From NCBI GenBank assembly GCA_900539945.1, contig UQDV01000028.1, forward strand, positions 1-32,592: a DNA stretch of 32,592 nucleotides, in the 5' to 3' direction. Origin of the DNA: an uncultured Faecalibacterium sp. Its GTDB lineage: Bacteria > Bacillota > Clostridia > Oscillospirales > Ruminococcaceae. The position numbers and the translations under genes were made by a program. Numbering within the stretch: position 1 is the first letter of the stretch; the number at the start of each line of letters is the position of its first letter. Under the pieces are notes generated by a model that was not told the origin of the DNA, searched no databases, and saw only the letters and a list, made by a program, of their open reading frames with translations. Of this stretch, positions 22,611 to 29,885 are shown in pieces.

Positions 22611-23393
22611 ATGGACGAAAAAATCACCAGCCGGGAAAACGCGAAGATCAAATACGCCTGCCGCCTTTCCTCCAGTGCGGCCTTCCGCCGCAGCGAGGGC
22701 CGCTTTCTGGCCGAGGGGCGCAAGCTGTGCCCGGAGCTGGCCCGCGGTGCGCAGCTGGAGACCTTATTCTATACCGAGGACGCCATGGCCCGCTGCCCGG
22801 AGCTGGCCGACCTGCCCGGGGAGCACTATCTGGTGGAGGACCATGTGGCGGACAAGCTGGCCGATGTGGGCACCCATCAGGGGGTGTTCGGGGTGTTCCG
22901 CACCCCGGTGCACACGCTGGACGAGGTGCACACCGGCGGGCGCTATCTGGCGCTGGAACGGGTGCAGGACCCCGGCAATGTGGGTACGCTGCTGCGCAGT
23001 GCGGCCGCCTTTGGCTTTGACGGTGTGCTGCTGAGCGACGGCTGCGCCAGCGTGTGGGCCCCCAAGACCCTGCGGGCCTCCATGGGCGCGGCCGTGCGCA
23101 TCCCGGTCATTGAAGCCGGGGCCATGCCGCAGGCCGTGGCACAGCTGCGGGCAAAGGGTATCACCTGCCTGGCCGCTGCGCTGTACCAGTCCCAGCCGCT
23201 GAGCGCGGCACAGTCCGGCTGCCCCGGCGGCGTGTGCGTGGTCATCGGCAGCGAGGGCCAGGGCCTGACCGACGAGACCATTGCCGCCTGCACCAGCACG
23301 GTGCGCATCCCCATGACCGACCGGGTGGAGAGCCTGAACGCCGGCATTGCGGGCAGCATCCTGCTGTGGCATTTCCGGGAGGAGAGCCTGTGA
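22611..23393 (+). CDS. TrmH/SpoU family RNA methyltransferase
   Basis: This 260-aa SPOUT-class methyltransferase probably 2'-O-methylates an rRNA or tRNA ribose. The N-terminal substrate-binding domain reads ITSRENAKIKYACRLSSSAA and FLAEGRKLCPEL. The three SpoU motifs follow: LERVQDPGNVGTLLRSAAAF (motif 1, catalytic Arg and Asn), VVIGSEGQGL (motif 2) and VRIPMTDRVESLNAGIAGSI (motif 3), which form the trefoil knot. It resembles the YsgA type often found behind rplT in Firmicutes; the exact target is not determined. The ATG at 22611 is used because the family starts there; the Shine-Dalgarno (GAAAGG, 12-13 nt away) is weak. Its stop overlaps the GTG of dprA. Confidence 0.92.
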   Translation: MDEKITSRENAKIKYACRLSSSAAFRRSEGRFLAEGRKLCPELARGAQLETLFYTEDAMARCPELADLPGEHYLVEDHVADKLADVGTHQGVFGVFRTPVHTLDEVHTGGRYLALERVQDPGNVGTLLRSAAAFGFDGVLLSDGCASVWAPKTLRASMGAAVRIPVIEAGAMPQAVAQLRAKGITCLAAALYQSQPLSAAQSGCPGGVCVVIGSEGQGLTDETIAACTSTVRIPMTDRVESLNAGIAGSILLWHFREESL

Positions 23394-24526
23394 ACGGCCT
23401 TGCCGGGCAGACCAGCTTTTACCCGCCGGAGCCTGCCCCGGACCCGCTGCTGTGCTGGCTGTGGCTGGCCCATGTGATGGGCCCGGCCAGCTCCCACGCA
23501 GGCCGGGTGCTGGACGCCTTCGGAGGGGCACAGGAAGCGTGGGAAGCGCGGGACACCGCAGAATTCCGGCAGGCAGCCGGGCCGGTGGCAGCCAAACGCG
23601 CCGGGCAGCTGGTGCCGGAGCAGTTCCGTGCACTGGCCCGCCGGTGCGCCGCGCTGCGGGTGTGCATCCTGCCCTTTGACGACCCGGATTACCCGCTGGC
23701 CTTTTCCCGCATTCCGGACATGCCGCTGGTGCTCTACTGCACCGGCGACCCGGTGTGGCTCAACGAGCCGGGGGTTGTGGGCATCGTGGGCAGCCGCAAG
23801 CCCACGGACTACGGCCTGCAGGCGGCAGCCGATATCGGCGAGGCGCTGGCCCGCAGCGGGGCGCTCATCGTCAGCGGCCTGGCCGACGGGCTGGACAGCG
23901 CCGGGCACCGGGCAGCTGTGAAAAACGGCTGCCCCACCATCGGCATCCTTGGGGTGCCCATCGACCGCACCTACCCCGCCGCCAATGTGGCCCTGCGGCA
24001 TACCATCGAGCAGAACGGCTGCATCCTCAGCGAATACGCACCCGGCGAGTCCACGCCGGGGCCGGTGGGCTTTTTGCAGCGCAACCGGCTCATCGCGGCG
24101 CTGTCCTCAGCGCTGCTGGTGGTGGAAGCCCGCGAGAAAAGCGGCACCATGTCCACCGTGTCCCACGCGGAACGGTACGGCAAGCCGGTGTTTGCGGTGC
24201 CGGGCAGCATCTATTCCCCGGATTCGGCCGGGACCAACCGCCTGCTGCACGAGGGCCGCGCCCGCGCGGCCTGCAGCGGGGCCGACCTGGTGCAGGCGCT
24301 GGGCCTGCAGGCGAGTGCCGCGCCGGAAGCAGAGATCCGCCAGCCGGACCCCATGACCGACACCGAGCGGCGGGTGCTGGCCTGTGTCGGGCCGCAGCCG
24401 CTGGGGGTGGAGGAGCTGTGCGTGCGCAGCGGCCTGCCCACGGCCAGCCTGCTGAGCACCCTGATGAAGCTCCAGCTCACCGGCCGGGTGACCTGCCTAC
24501 CGGGCAAGCGCTATGTACTGCGGTAG
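23390..24526 (+). CDS. dprA: DNA processing protein DprA (Smf)
   Basis: This 378-aa protein loads RecA on incoming single-stranded DNA in transformation. It has an N-terminal helical region (about residues 1-75) and a Rossmann-like core from about residue 125: VGIVGSRKPTDYG, LIVSGLADGLDSAGHRAA, TIGILGVPIDRTYPAAN, SEYAPGE and FLQRNRLIAALSSALLVVEA. These are the diagnostic DprA segments, with the G-S/T-R and Rossmann glycines intact. A winged-helix-like C-terminus (LGVEELCVRSGLPTASLLS) completes it. The GTG at 23390 overlaps the methyltransferase stop (GTGA) and has GGGAGGAG just upstream; no better start exists. It is followed by topA, the common dprA-topA-trmFO order of Firmicutes. Confidence 0.94.
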   Translation: MNGLAGQTSFYPPEPAPDPLLCWLWLAHVMGPASSHAGRVLDAFGGAQEAWEARDTAEFRQAAGPVAAKRAGQLVPEQFRALARRCAALRVCILPFDDPDYPLAFSRIPDMPLVLYCTGDPVWLNEPGVVGIVGSRKPTDYGLQAAADIGEALARSGALIVSGLADGLDSAGHRAAVKNGCPTIGILGVPIDRTYPAANVALRHTIEQNGCILSEYAPGESTPGPVGFLQRNRLIAALSSALLVVEAREKSGTMSTVSHAERYGKPVFAVPGSIYSPDSAGTNRLLHEGRARAACSGADLVQALGLQASAAPEAEIRQPDPMTDTERRVLACVGPQPLGVEELCVRSGLPTASLLSTLMKLQLTGRVTCLPGKRYVLR

Positions 24527-24557
24527 TATAATTTTTGCTGGCAAAGCACACAACAGC

Positions 24558-24568
24558 TGTGGTACAAT
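24558..24568 (+). promoter_or_regulatory. Extended -10 promoter of topA-trmFO
   Basis: TGTGG-TACAAT at 24558-24568. The -35 is poor (TGGCAA at 18 nt). The 11 nt CAGCTGTGGTA (24554-24564) are identical to 21019-21029 in the infC promoter. The topA ATG is 76 nt downstream of the -10. Confidence 0.65.
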
Positions 24569-24644
24569 CATAAGAACAAGGATCCGTGCCGTGCAGACGC
24601 TGTGCGGTGCGTTTTGATAGAAAGAGAACGGGAGAAAAACACGA

Positions 24645-26729
24645 ATGGCGAAACTAGTGATCGTGGAGTCGCCTGCAAAGGCGAAGACCATTGGCAAATA
24701 TCTGGGCGATGACTACGAGGTCACCGCCAGCATGGGCCATATCCGGGACCTGCCGGCTTCCCAGCTGGGCATTGATGTGGAGCACGGCTATACGCCCCAG
24801 TACATCAGCATCAAAGGCAAGGAAAAGCTCATCAAGGAACTGAAAAGCAAGGCCAAGCACGCCGACGGCGTTCTGCTGGCGACCGACCCGGACCGCGAAG
24901 GCGAAGCCATCAGCTGGCATCTGGCCAACATCCTGGGGCTGGACCCCCACGCCCCCAACCGCGTCACCTTTGACGAGATCACCAAAAAGGGCGTGAAGGA
25001 GGGCATGGCCCACCCCCGCGCCATCGACGAAGATCTGTTCAACGCCCAGCAGGCCCGCCGTGTGCTGGACCGTCTGGTGGGTTACAAGCTCAGCCCCTTC
25101 CTGTGGCGCAAGGTGCGCCGGGGCCTGTCCGCAGGCCGCGTGCAGAGCGTGGCCGTGCGCCTCATCGACGACCGCGAAAAGGAGATCGAGAGCTTCAAGC
25201 CGGACGAATACTGGAACGTGGACGTGACGCTGGGTGCCGGGCACAAGAGCTTTACCGCCCGCCTTGCCACCGACAGCAAGGGCAAGAAGCTGCTGCCCAA
25301 GAACGAGGCCGAGGCCCGCGCCATCGAAAAGGGCCTGGAAGGGGCCGAGTATGTGGTGGCAGAGCTGAAAAAGGGCAAGCGCGCCAAGCAGCCCACCCCG
25401 GCTTTTATCACCAGTACCCTGCAGCAGGAGGCCTCCCGTCGGCTGGGCTTCACGGCCACCCGCACCATGCGGGCTGCCCAGACCCTGTACGAAGGCGTGG
25501 ACATTGCCGGGCACGGCACCATGGGTCTGATCACCTACATGCGTACCGACAGCCTGCGCATCTCGGACGAAGCCGTTGCCGCTGCCAAGGAGTATATCGC
25601 CGGGGCTTACGGCGAAAATTATATCTGCCCCTACAAGCGGGTGTGGAAAACCAAGAGTGCGACCGCTGCGCAGGACGCCCATGAAGCCATCCGTCCCTCG
25701 GTGCCGTCCCTGACGCCGGACGAGGTGGACAAGAGCATCAGCGGCGACACCGCCAAGCTCTACCGCATGATCTGGAGCCGCTTTATGGCCAGCCAGATGG
25801 CAGACTGCCAGCAGGACACCGTGTCCGTCACCGTGAGCGCGGCGGACTATCGTTTTAAGGCCAGCGGCTACACCGTGACCTTTGACGGCTTTACCGCTCT
25901 GTACGAGGAAGCCACCGACGAGAAGGAAAAGAAGGAAACCAACCTTCCCCCGCTGGAACAGGGCCAGGTGCTGAAGCTCAAGGAGCTGAAGAGCGAACAG
26001 AAGTTCACCCAGCCGCCCGCCCGCTACACCGAAGCCACCCTCATCAAGGCGCTGGAAGAAAACGGCATCGGCCGCCCCTCCACCTATGCGCCCATCATCA
26101 CCACCATCATCGACCGCGGCTATGTGGAGCGCGACCAGAAAAAGCTCAAGCCCACCCTGCTGGGCCGGGCCGTAGATGGCCTGATGCTGGAGCAGTTCCC
26201 CCACATCGTGGACGTGGACTTCTCCGCCCAGATGGAAAAGAATCTGGATAAGGTGGAAAGCGGCAAGGCTGACTGGCGCAAGACGGTGGATGACTTCTAC
26301 CAGGGCTTTGAGGCCAGCCTGGAGCAGGCCGAAAAGAACATGGAGGGCAAAAAGGTCAAGGTGCCGGACGAGCCTTCCAGCGAGGTGTGCGACCTGTGCG
26401 GCCGCCCCATGGTCATCAAGGTGGGCAAGTACGGCAAGTTCCTGGCCTGCAGCGGTTTCCCGGAGTGCCGGGGCACCAAGCGTCTGGTCAAGGACACCGG
26501 AGGCATCTGCCCCAAGTGCGGCAAGGGCCGCATGCTGGAGCGCAAGAGCGCCAAGGGCCGCATCTACTACGGCTGCGAGCGCTACCCGGACTGCGACTTC
26601 ATGACCTGGGATATGCCGGTGGCCACCAAGTGCGAAAAGTGCGGCTCCACCCTCTTCCGCAAGGGCTCCAAGCTCTATTGCGCCAAAGAGGGCTGTGGCT
26701 TTGAGATGCCGGTGCCGAAGAAGGATTAA
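24645..26729 (+). CDS. topA: DNA topoisomerase I (type IA)
   Basis: This 694-aa enzyme relaxes negative supercoils. The N-terminal TOPRIM domain begins KLVIVESPAKAKTIGKYLG (catalytic Glu) and has the acidic triad in LLATDPDREGEAISWHL. The active-site tyrosine is Y298 in GLITYMRTDSLRISDEA. LIKALEENGIGRPSTYAPII is the conserved C-terminal core segment. Three zinc-ribbon repeats end the protein, at about residues 583-690 (CDLCG...C, CPKCG...C and CEKCG...C). Length is typical of Firmicute TopA. The Shine-Dalgarno (GGGAG, about 12 nt upstream) is moderate. trmFO follows 15 bp later and is probably co-transcribed. Confidence 0.97.
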   Translation: MAKLVIVESPAKAKTIGKYLGDDYEVTASMGHIRDLPASQLGIDVEHGYTPQYISIKGKEKLIKELKSKAKHADGVLLATDPDREGEAISWHLANILGLDPHAPNRVTFDEITKKGVKEGMAHPRAIDEDLFNAQQARRVLDRLVGYKLSPFLWRKVRRGLSAGRVQSVAVRLIDDREKEIESFKPDEYWNVDVTLGAGHKSFTARLATDSKGKKLLPKNEAEARAIEKGLEGAEYVVAELKKGKRAKQPTPAFITSTLQQEASRRLGFTATRTMRAAQTLYEGVDIAGHGTMGLITYMRTDSLRISDEAVAAAKEYIAGAYGENYICPYKRVWKTKSATAAQDAHEAIRPSVPSLTPDEVDKSISGDTAKLYRMIWSRFMASQMADCQQDTVSVTVSAADYRFKASGYTVTFDGFTALYEEATDEKEKKETNLPPLEQGQVLKLKELKSEQKFTQPPARYTEATLIKALEENGIGRPSTYAPIITTIIDRGYVERDQKKLKPTLLGRAVDGLMLEQFPHIVDVDFSAQMEKNLDKVESGKADWRKTVDDFYQGFEASLEQAEKNMEGKKVKVPDEPSSEVCDLCGRPMVIKVGKYGKFLACSGFPECRGTKRLVKDTGGICPKCGKGRMLERKSAKGRIYYGCERYPDCDFMTWDMPVATKCEKCGSTLFRKGSKLYCAKEGCGFEMPVPKKD

Positions 26730-26744
26730 AGGAAAAACGACAAC

Positions 26745-28121
26745 ATGAGCGATTATAAAGTAACTGTTCTGGGCGCCGGTCTGGCGGGCTGCGAAGCGGC
26801 CCTGTGGCTGGCCGGTAAGGGCGTACAGGTGGACCTGTACGAGCAGAAGCCGATGCACTTCTCGCCCGCACACAAGAGCGAGGGCTTTGCGGAGCTGATC
26901 TGCTCCAACAGCCTGAAGGCCGAGCGGCTGGACTCCGCGTCCGGCCTGCTCAAGGAAGAGATGCGCCGCATGGGCAGCCAGCTGCTGCAGGCGGCGGAGG
27001 CGGCCCGTGTGGCCGCCGGCGGTGCCCTGGCGGTGGACCGGGACGCCTTCAGCGCGGAGGTCACCCGCCGGGTGGAGGAGTGCCCCAACATCACCGTGCA
27101 CCGCCAGCCGGTGGAGCACATCGACGAAAGTGCCCCCATCCTGGTGGCCACCGGCCCGCTGACCGACGGGAAACTGGCGGACGAGATCGGTGCCCTGACC
27201 GGGGACGAGCGCCTGCACTTCTACGATGCCGTGGCGCCCATCGTGACGGCCGAGAGCCTGGACTACAACAAGGTGTTTGCCGCCTCCCGCTATGGCCGCG
27301 GAGATGCCGACTACCTGAACTGCCCCTTCAACAAGGCCGAGTATGAGGCGTTCCATGCGGCGCTGGCTGCGGCCGAGCGTGCCCCGCTGCACGACTTTGA
27401 CACCGGGGCAGAGCAGAGCGCCCGGCCCGACCCGGACGCTCACGGCAAAAAGGCCGATACCGTGACCGTGTACGAGGGCTGCATGCCCATCGAGATCATG
27501 GCTGCCCGCGGTGCCGACACCATGCGGTTTGGCCCCCTGCGCCCGGTGGGCCTGGTGGACCCCAACACCGGCCACCGCCCCTGGGCCAACGTCCAGCTGC
27601 GGGCCGAGAACAAGGAGCGCACCCTGTACAATATCGTGGGCTTCCAGACCAACCTCAAGTGGGGGGAGCAGAAGCGGGTGTTCCGCATGATCCCAGGGCT
27701 GGAAAACGCCGAGTTCGTGCGGTACGGTGTGATGCACCGCAACACCTTCCTGGATGCACCTCGTGTATTGAGTGCGGGCCTGTGCCTGAAGGAGCACCCC
27801 AATGTGTTCTTTGCAGGGCAGATCACCGGCTTTGAGGGCTACATGGAAAGTGCCGCCTGCGGCCTTCTGGCTGCGCGGAACCTCTATGCCCGGCTGGAAG
27901 GCCGGGAGCTGCCGCCCCCGCCGGCGGACACCATGTGCGGCGCACTGGTGCAGTACCTGACCACCGAGAACAAGAACTTCCAGCCGATGGGCGCGAACAT
28001 GGGCATCCTGCCCCCGCTGCCGGAGGACAAGCGTCCCCGCGACAAGCGCCTGCGTTACATGGCACAGGCCGAGCGCGCTGTTGCCAGCTTCCAGCAGTGG
28101 CTGGATGAAACCGCCCTGTAA
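26745..28121 (+). CDS. trmFO: Methylenetetrahydrofolate-tRNA-(uracil-5-)-methyltransferase
   Basis: This 458-aa flavoprotein makes 5-methyluridine at position 54 of the tRNA T-loop using methylene-tetrahydrofolate and FADH2, the folate route used by most Firmicutes instead of the SAM-dependent TrmA. The dinucleotide-binding fold at the start is VLGAGLAGCEAAL (residues 8-20). Then come CSNSLKAERLDSASGLLK, VALDRDAFS-type (here AVDRDAFSAEVT) and YEGCMPIEIMAARGADTMRF-type segments (YEGCMPIEIMA, then FGPLRPVGL). The C-terminal GQITGFEGYMESAACGLLA and PMGANMGILPPL are characteristic. AAAGGA lies about 11 nt ahead of the ATG. It sits 15 bp behind topA, a usual position for the gene. Confidence 0.96.
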   Translation: MSDYKVTVLGAGLAGCEAALWLAGKGVQVDLYEQKPMHFSPAHKSEGFAELICSNSLKAERLDSASGLLKEEMRRMGSQLLQAAEAARVAAGGALAVDRDAFSAEVTRRVEECPNITVHRQPVEHIDESAPILVATGPLTDGKLADEIGALTGDERLHFYDAVAPIVTAESLDYNKVFAASRYGRGDADYLNCPFNKAEYEAFHAALAAAERAPLHDFDTGAEQSARPDPDAHGKKADTVTVYEGCMPIEIMAARGADTMRFGPLRPVGLVDPNTGHRPWANVQLRAENKERTLYNIVGFQTNLKWGEQKRVFRMIPGLENAEFVRYGVMHRNTFLDAPRVLSAGLCLKEHPNVFFAGQITGFEGYMESAACGLLAARNLYARLEGRELPPPPADTMCGALVQYLTTENKNFQPMGANMGILPPLPEDKRPRDKRLRYMAQAERAVASFQQWLDETAL

Positions 28122-28160
28122 CCACAGGGCCGATCTCCCGGAACAGAAAGGAGCGCAACT

Positions 28161-29177
28161 ATGAAGATCATTGTAGACATGATGGGCGGCGACAACGCCC
28201 CTCTGGCCGTGCTGGAAGGTACGGCACAGGCTGTAAAGGAATACGGCGTGCAGATCCTCGGCGTGGGCAATGAGGAACTGGTGCGCAGGACGGCGGCGGA
28301 CAATAACATCCCGCTGGACGGCATCGAGTTGGTGAACTGCACCGAGGTCATCGACATGTGCGACGAACCTGCCCGCGCCATCCGCCAGAAGAAGGATTCT
28401 TCCATCGTGGTGGGTCTGAATCTGCTCAAGGAGGGCAAGGGCGACGCCTTTGTCTCTGCCGGCAGCACCGGTGCACTGCATGTGGGCGCAAGCCTCATCG
28501 TGCGCACCCTCCGGGGGGTAAAGCGTCCGGCTCTGGCCACCATGGTGCCCGCCAAAAAGCAGGCTTACCTGCTGCTGGACTGCGGTGCCAACGTGGAGTG
28601 CCGCCCGGAGATGCTGGCCGCCTTTGCCGTCATGGGCAGCTGCTATGTGAACAAGGTGGAGGGCCGCCAGAGCCCCAGCGTGGCTTTGACCAACAACGGT
28701 GCCGAGGAAAGCAAGGGCACCCCCGTGCTCAAGGAGGCCCACCAGCTGCTGAAAACGACCCCGGGCATCCGCTTTGTGGGCAACATCGAGCCCCGCGACG
28801 TGCCGAACGGCGAAGTGGACGTGGTGGTGTGCGACGGCTTTACCGGCAACGTGATCCTCAAGCTGACCGAGGGCGTGGCCAAGATGCTGCTGGGCATGCT
28901 CAAGCAGATGTTCCTGGCAAACTTCGGCGGCAAGATCGCCTACCTGCTGCTCAAGGGCGGCGTGTCGGACCTGAAGCACCAGATGGACAGCGAGGAATAC
29001 GGCGGCGCACCCTTCCTGGGCGCAAAGCAGCCGGTCATCAAAGCCCACGGCTCCTCCAAGGCCAAGGGCATCAAGAACGCCATCCGGCAGGCCAAGACCT
29101 GCGTGGAGAACGACCTGTGCGGCACCATGCAGTCTGCCCTGGATGAGCTTGCGGCGGCAAACAAACCTGAGGAATAA
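28161..29177 (+). CDS. plsX: Phosphate acyltransferase PlsX
   Basis: This 338-aa enzyme makes acyl-phosphate from acyl-ACP, the first step of phospholipid synthesis with PlsY. It begins MKIIVDMMGGDNAP, the diagnostic PlsX N-terminus, and has SAGSTGALHVGASLIV, RPALATMVPAKKQAYLLLD-type (PALATMVPAK), FVGNIEPRDVPNGEVDVVVC and DGFTGNVILKLTEG. The C-terminal YGGAPFLGAKQPVIKAHGSS is also conserved. AAAGGAGC precedes the ATG by a normal distance. It is followed directly by rnc; the acyl-carrier-protein gene that usually lies between plsX and rnc in Firmicutes is not here. Membrane-peripheral action is known for the family. Confidence 0.97.
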   Translation: MKIIVDMMGGDNAPLAVLEGTAQAVKEYGVQILGVGNEELVRRTAADNNIPLDGIELVNCTEVIDMCDEPARAIRQKKDSSIVVGLNLLKEGKGDAFVSAGSTGALHVGASLIVRTLRGVKRPALATMVPAKKQAYLLLDCGANVECRPEMLAAFAVMGSCYVNKVEGRQSPSVALTNNGAEESKGTPVLKEAHQLLKTTPGIRFVGNIEPRDVPNGEVDVVVCDGFTGNVILKLTEGVAKMLLGMLKQMFLANFGGKIAYLLLKGGVSDLKHQMDSEEYGGAPFLGAKQPVIKAHGSSKAKGIKNAIRQAKTCVENDLCGTMQSALDELAAANKPEE

Positions 29178-29206
29178 AAAAGCACAATGCAAGGGAGCAA
29201 TGACAT

Positions 29207-29881
29207 ATGAGCCATCCGTTGGAATCGATCATTGGTTATACGTTCAAAAACCCGGAGCTGCTGGAAACGGCGCTCACCCACACCAGCTACGCCAACGAGA
29301 GCCGCGCCCCGGTGAAGCACAACGAGCGGCTGGAGTTTCTGGGCGACAGCGTGCTGCAGATCGTCTCGGCAGACTACCTGTTCCACGCCTACGCCGACCG
29401 GCCGGAGGGCGACCTGACCCGCATCCGCGCCAGTCTGGTCAGCGAGGGTGCCCTGTTCCAGTTCGCGCAGGAGATCCATCTGGGCGAGTACCTGCGGCTG
29501 GGCCGCGGCGAAGAGCGCTGCGGCGGCCGCACCCGCCCCAGTGTGGTATCGGACGCCTTTGAGGCGGTGATCGCTGCCCTGTATCTGGACGGCGGCATGG
29601 ATGTGGCCCGCAATTTCATCCTGCCCTTCATCACCGAGGGCAAGCACGCCGAGGCCGACTACAAGACCCGCCTGCAGGAGATCGTGCAGCAGAACCCCGA
29701 AGAGCGGCTGAGCTATGTGGTGGAGAGCGAGTCCGGCCCGGACCACGACAAGCACTTTGTGGTGGCCGTGCGCTTCAACTCGGACCGGGTGGCCCGAGGC
29801 GAGGGCCGCAGCAAAAAGGCTGCCGAGCAGCATGCCGCCAAAGAGGCCCTGAAGCTGCTGGGCGTGATAAAGGAAAAGTAA
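29207..29881 (+). CDS. rnc: Ribonuclease III
   Basis: This 224-aa enzyme cuts double-stranded RNA, including pre-rRNA stems and structured mRNAs. The nuclease domain has the signature NERLEFLGDSVLQIVSADYL (catalytic Glu and Asp at about residues 45-54), preceded by LLETALTHTSYANE, and a second acidic motif in SDAFEAVIAALYLDGG. The C-terminal dsRNA-binding domain runs from about residue 155 (DYKTRLQEIVQQNPEERLSY) to the end, with the Lys-Lys-Ala motif SKKAAEQHAAKEAL. AGGGAGC precedes the ATG. smc starts 4 bp after the stop, so rnc and smc are in one operon, the standard Firmicute order. Confidence 0.97.
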   Translation: MSHPLESIIGYTFKNPELLETALTHTSYANESRAPVKHNERLEFLGDSVLQIVSADYLFHAYADRPEGDLTRIRASLVSEGALFQFAQEIHLGEYLRLGRGEERCGGRTRPSVVSDAFEAVIAALYLDGGMDVARNFILPFITEGKHAEADYKTRLQEIVQQNPEERLSYVVESESGPDHDKHFVVAVRFNSDRVARGEGRSKKAAEQHAAKEALKLLGVIKEK

Positions 29882-29885
29882 AACG

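Noticed and set aside
24654..29192. A 1512-codon open frame on the minus strand opposite topA, trmFO and plsX
   Set aside because: It is an antisense shadow of three well-supported genes in high-GC DNA. It has no family features, no ribosome-binding site, and low-complexity His/Gly/Ala content.
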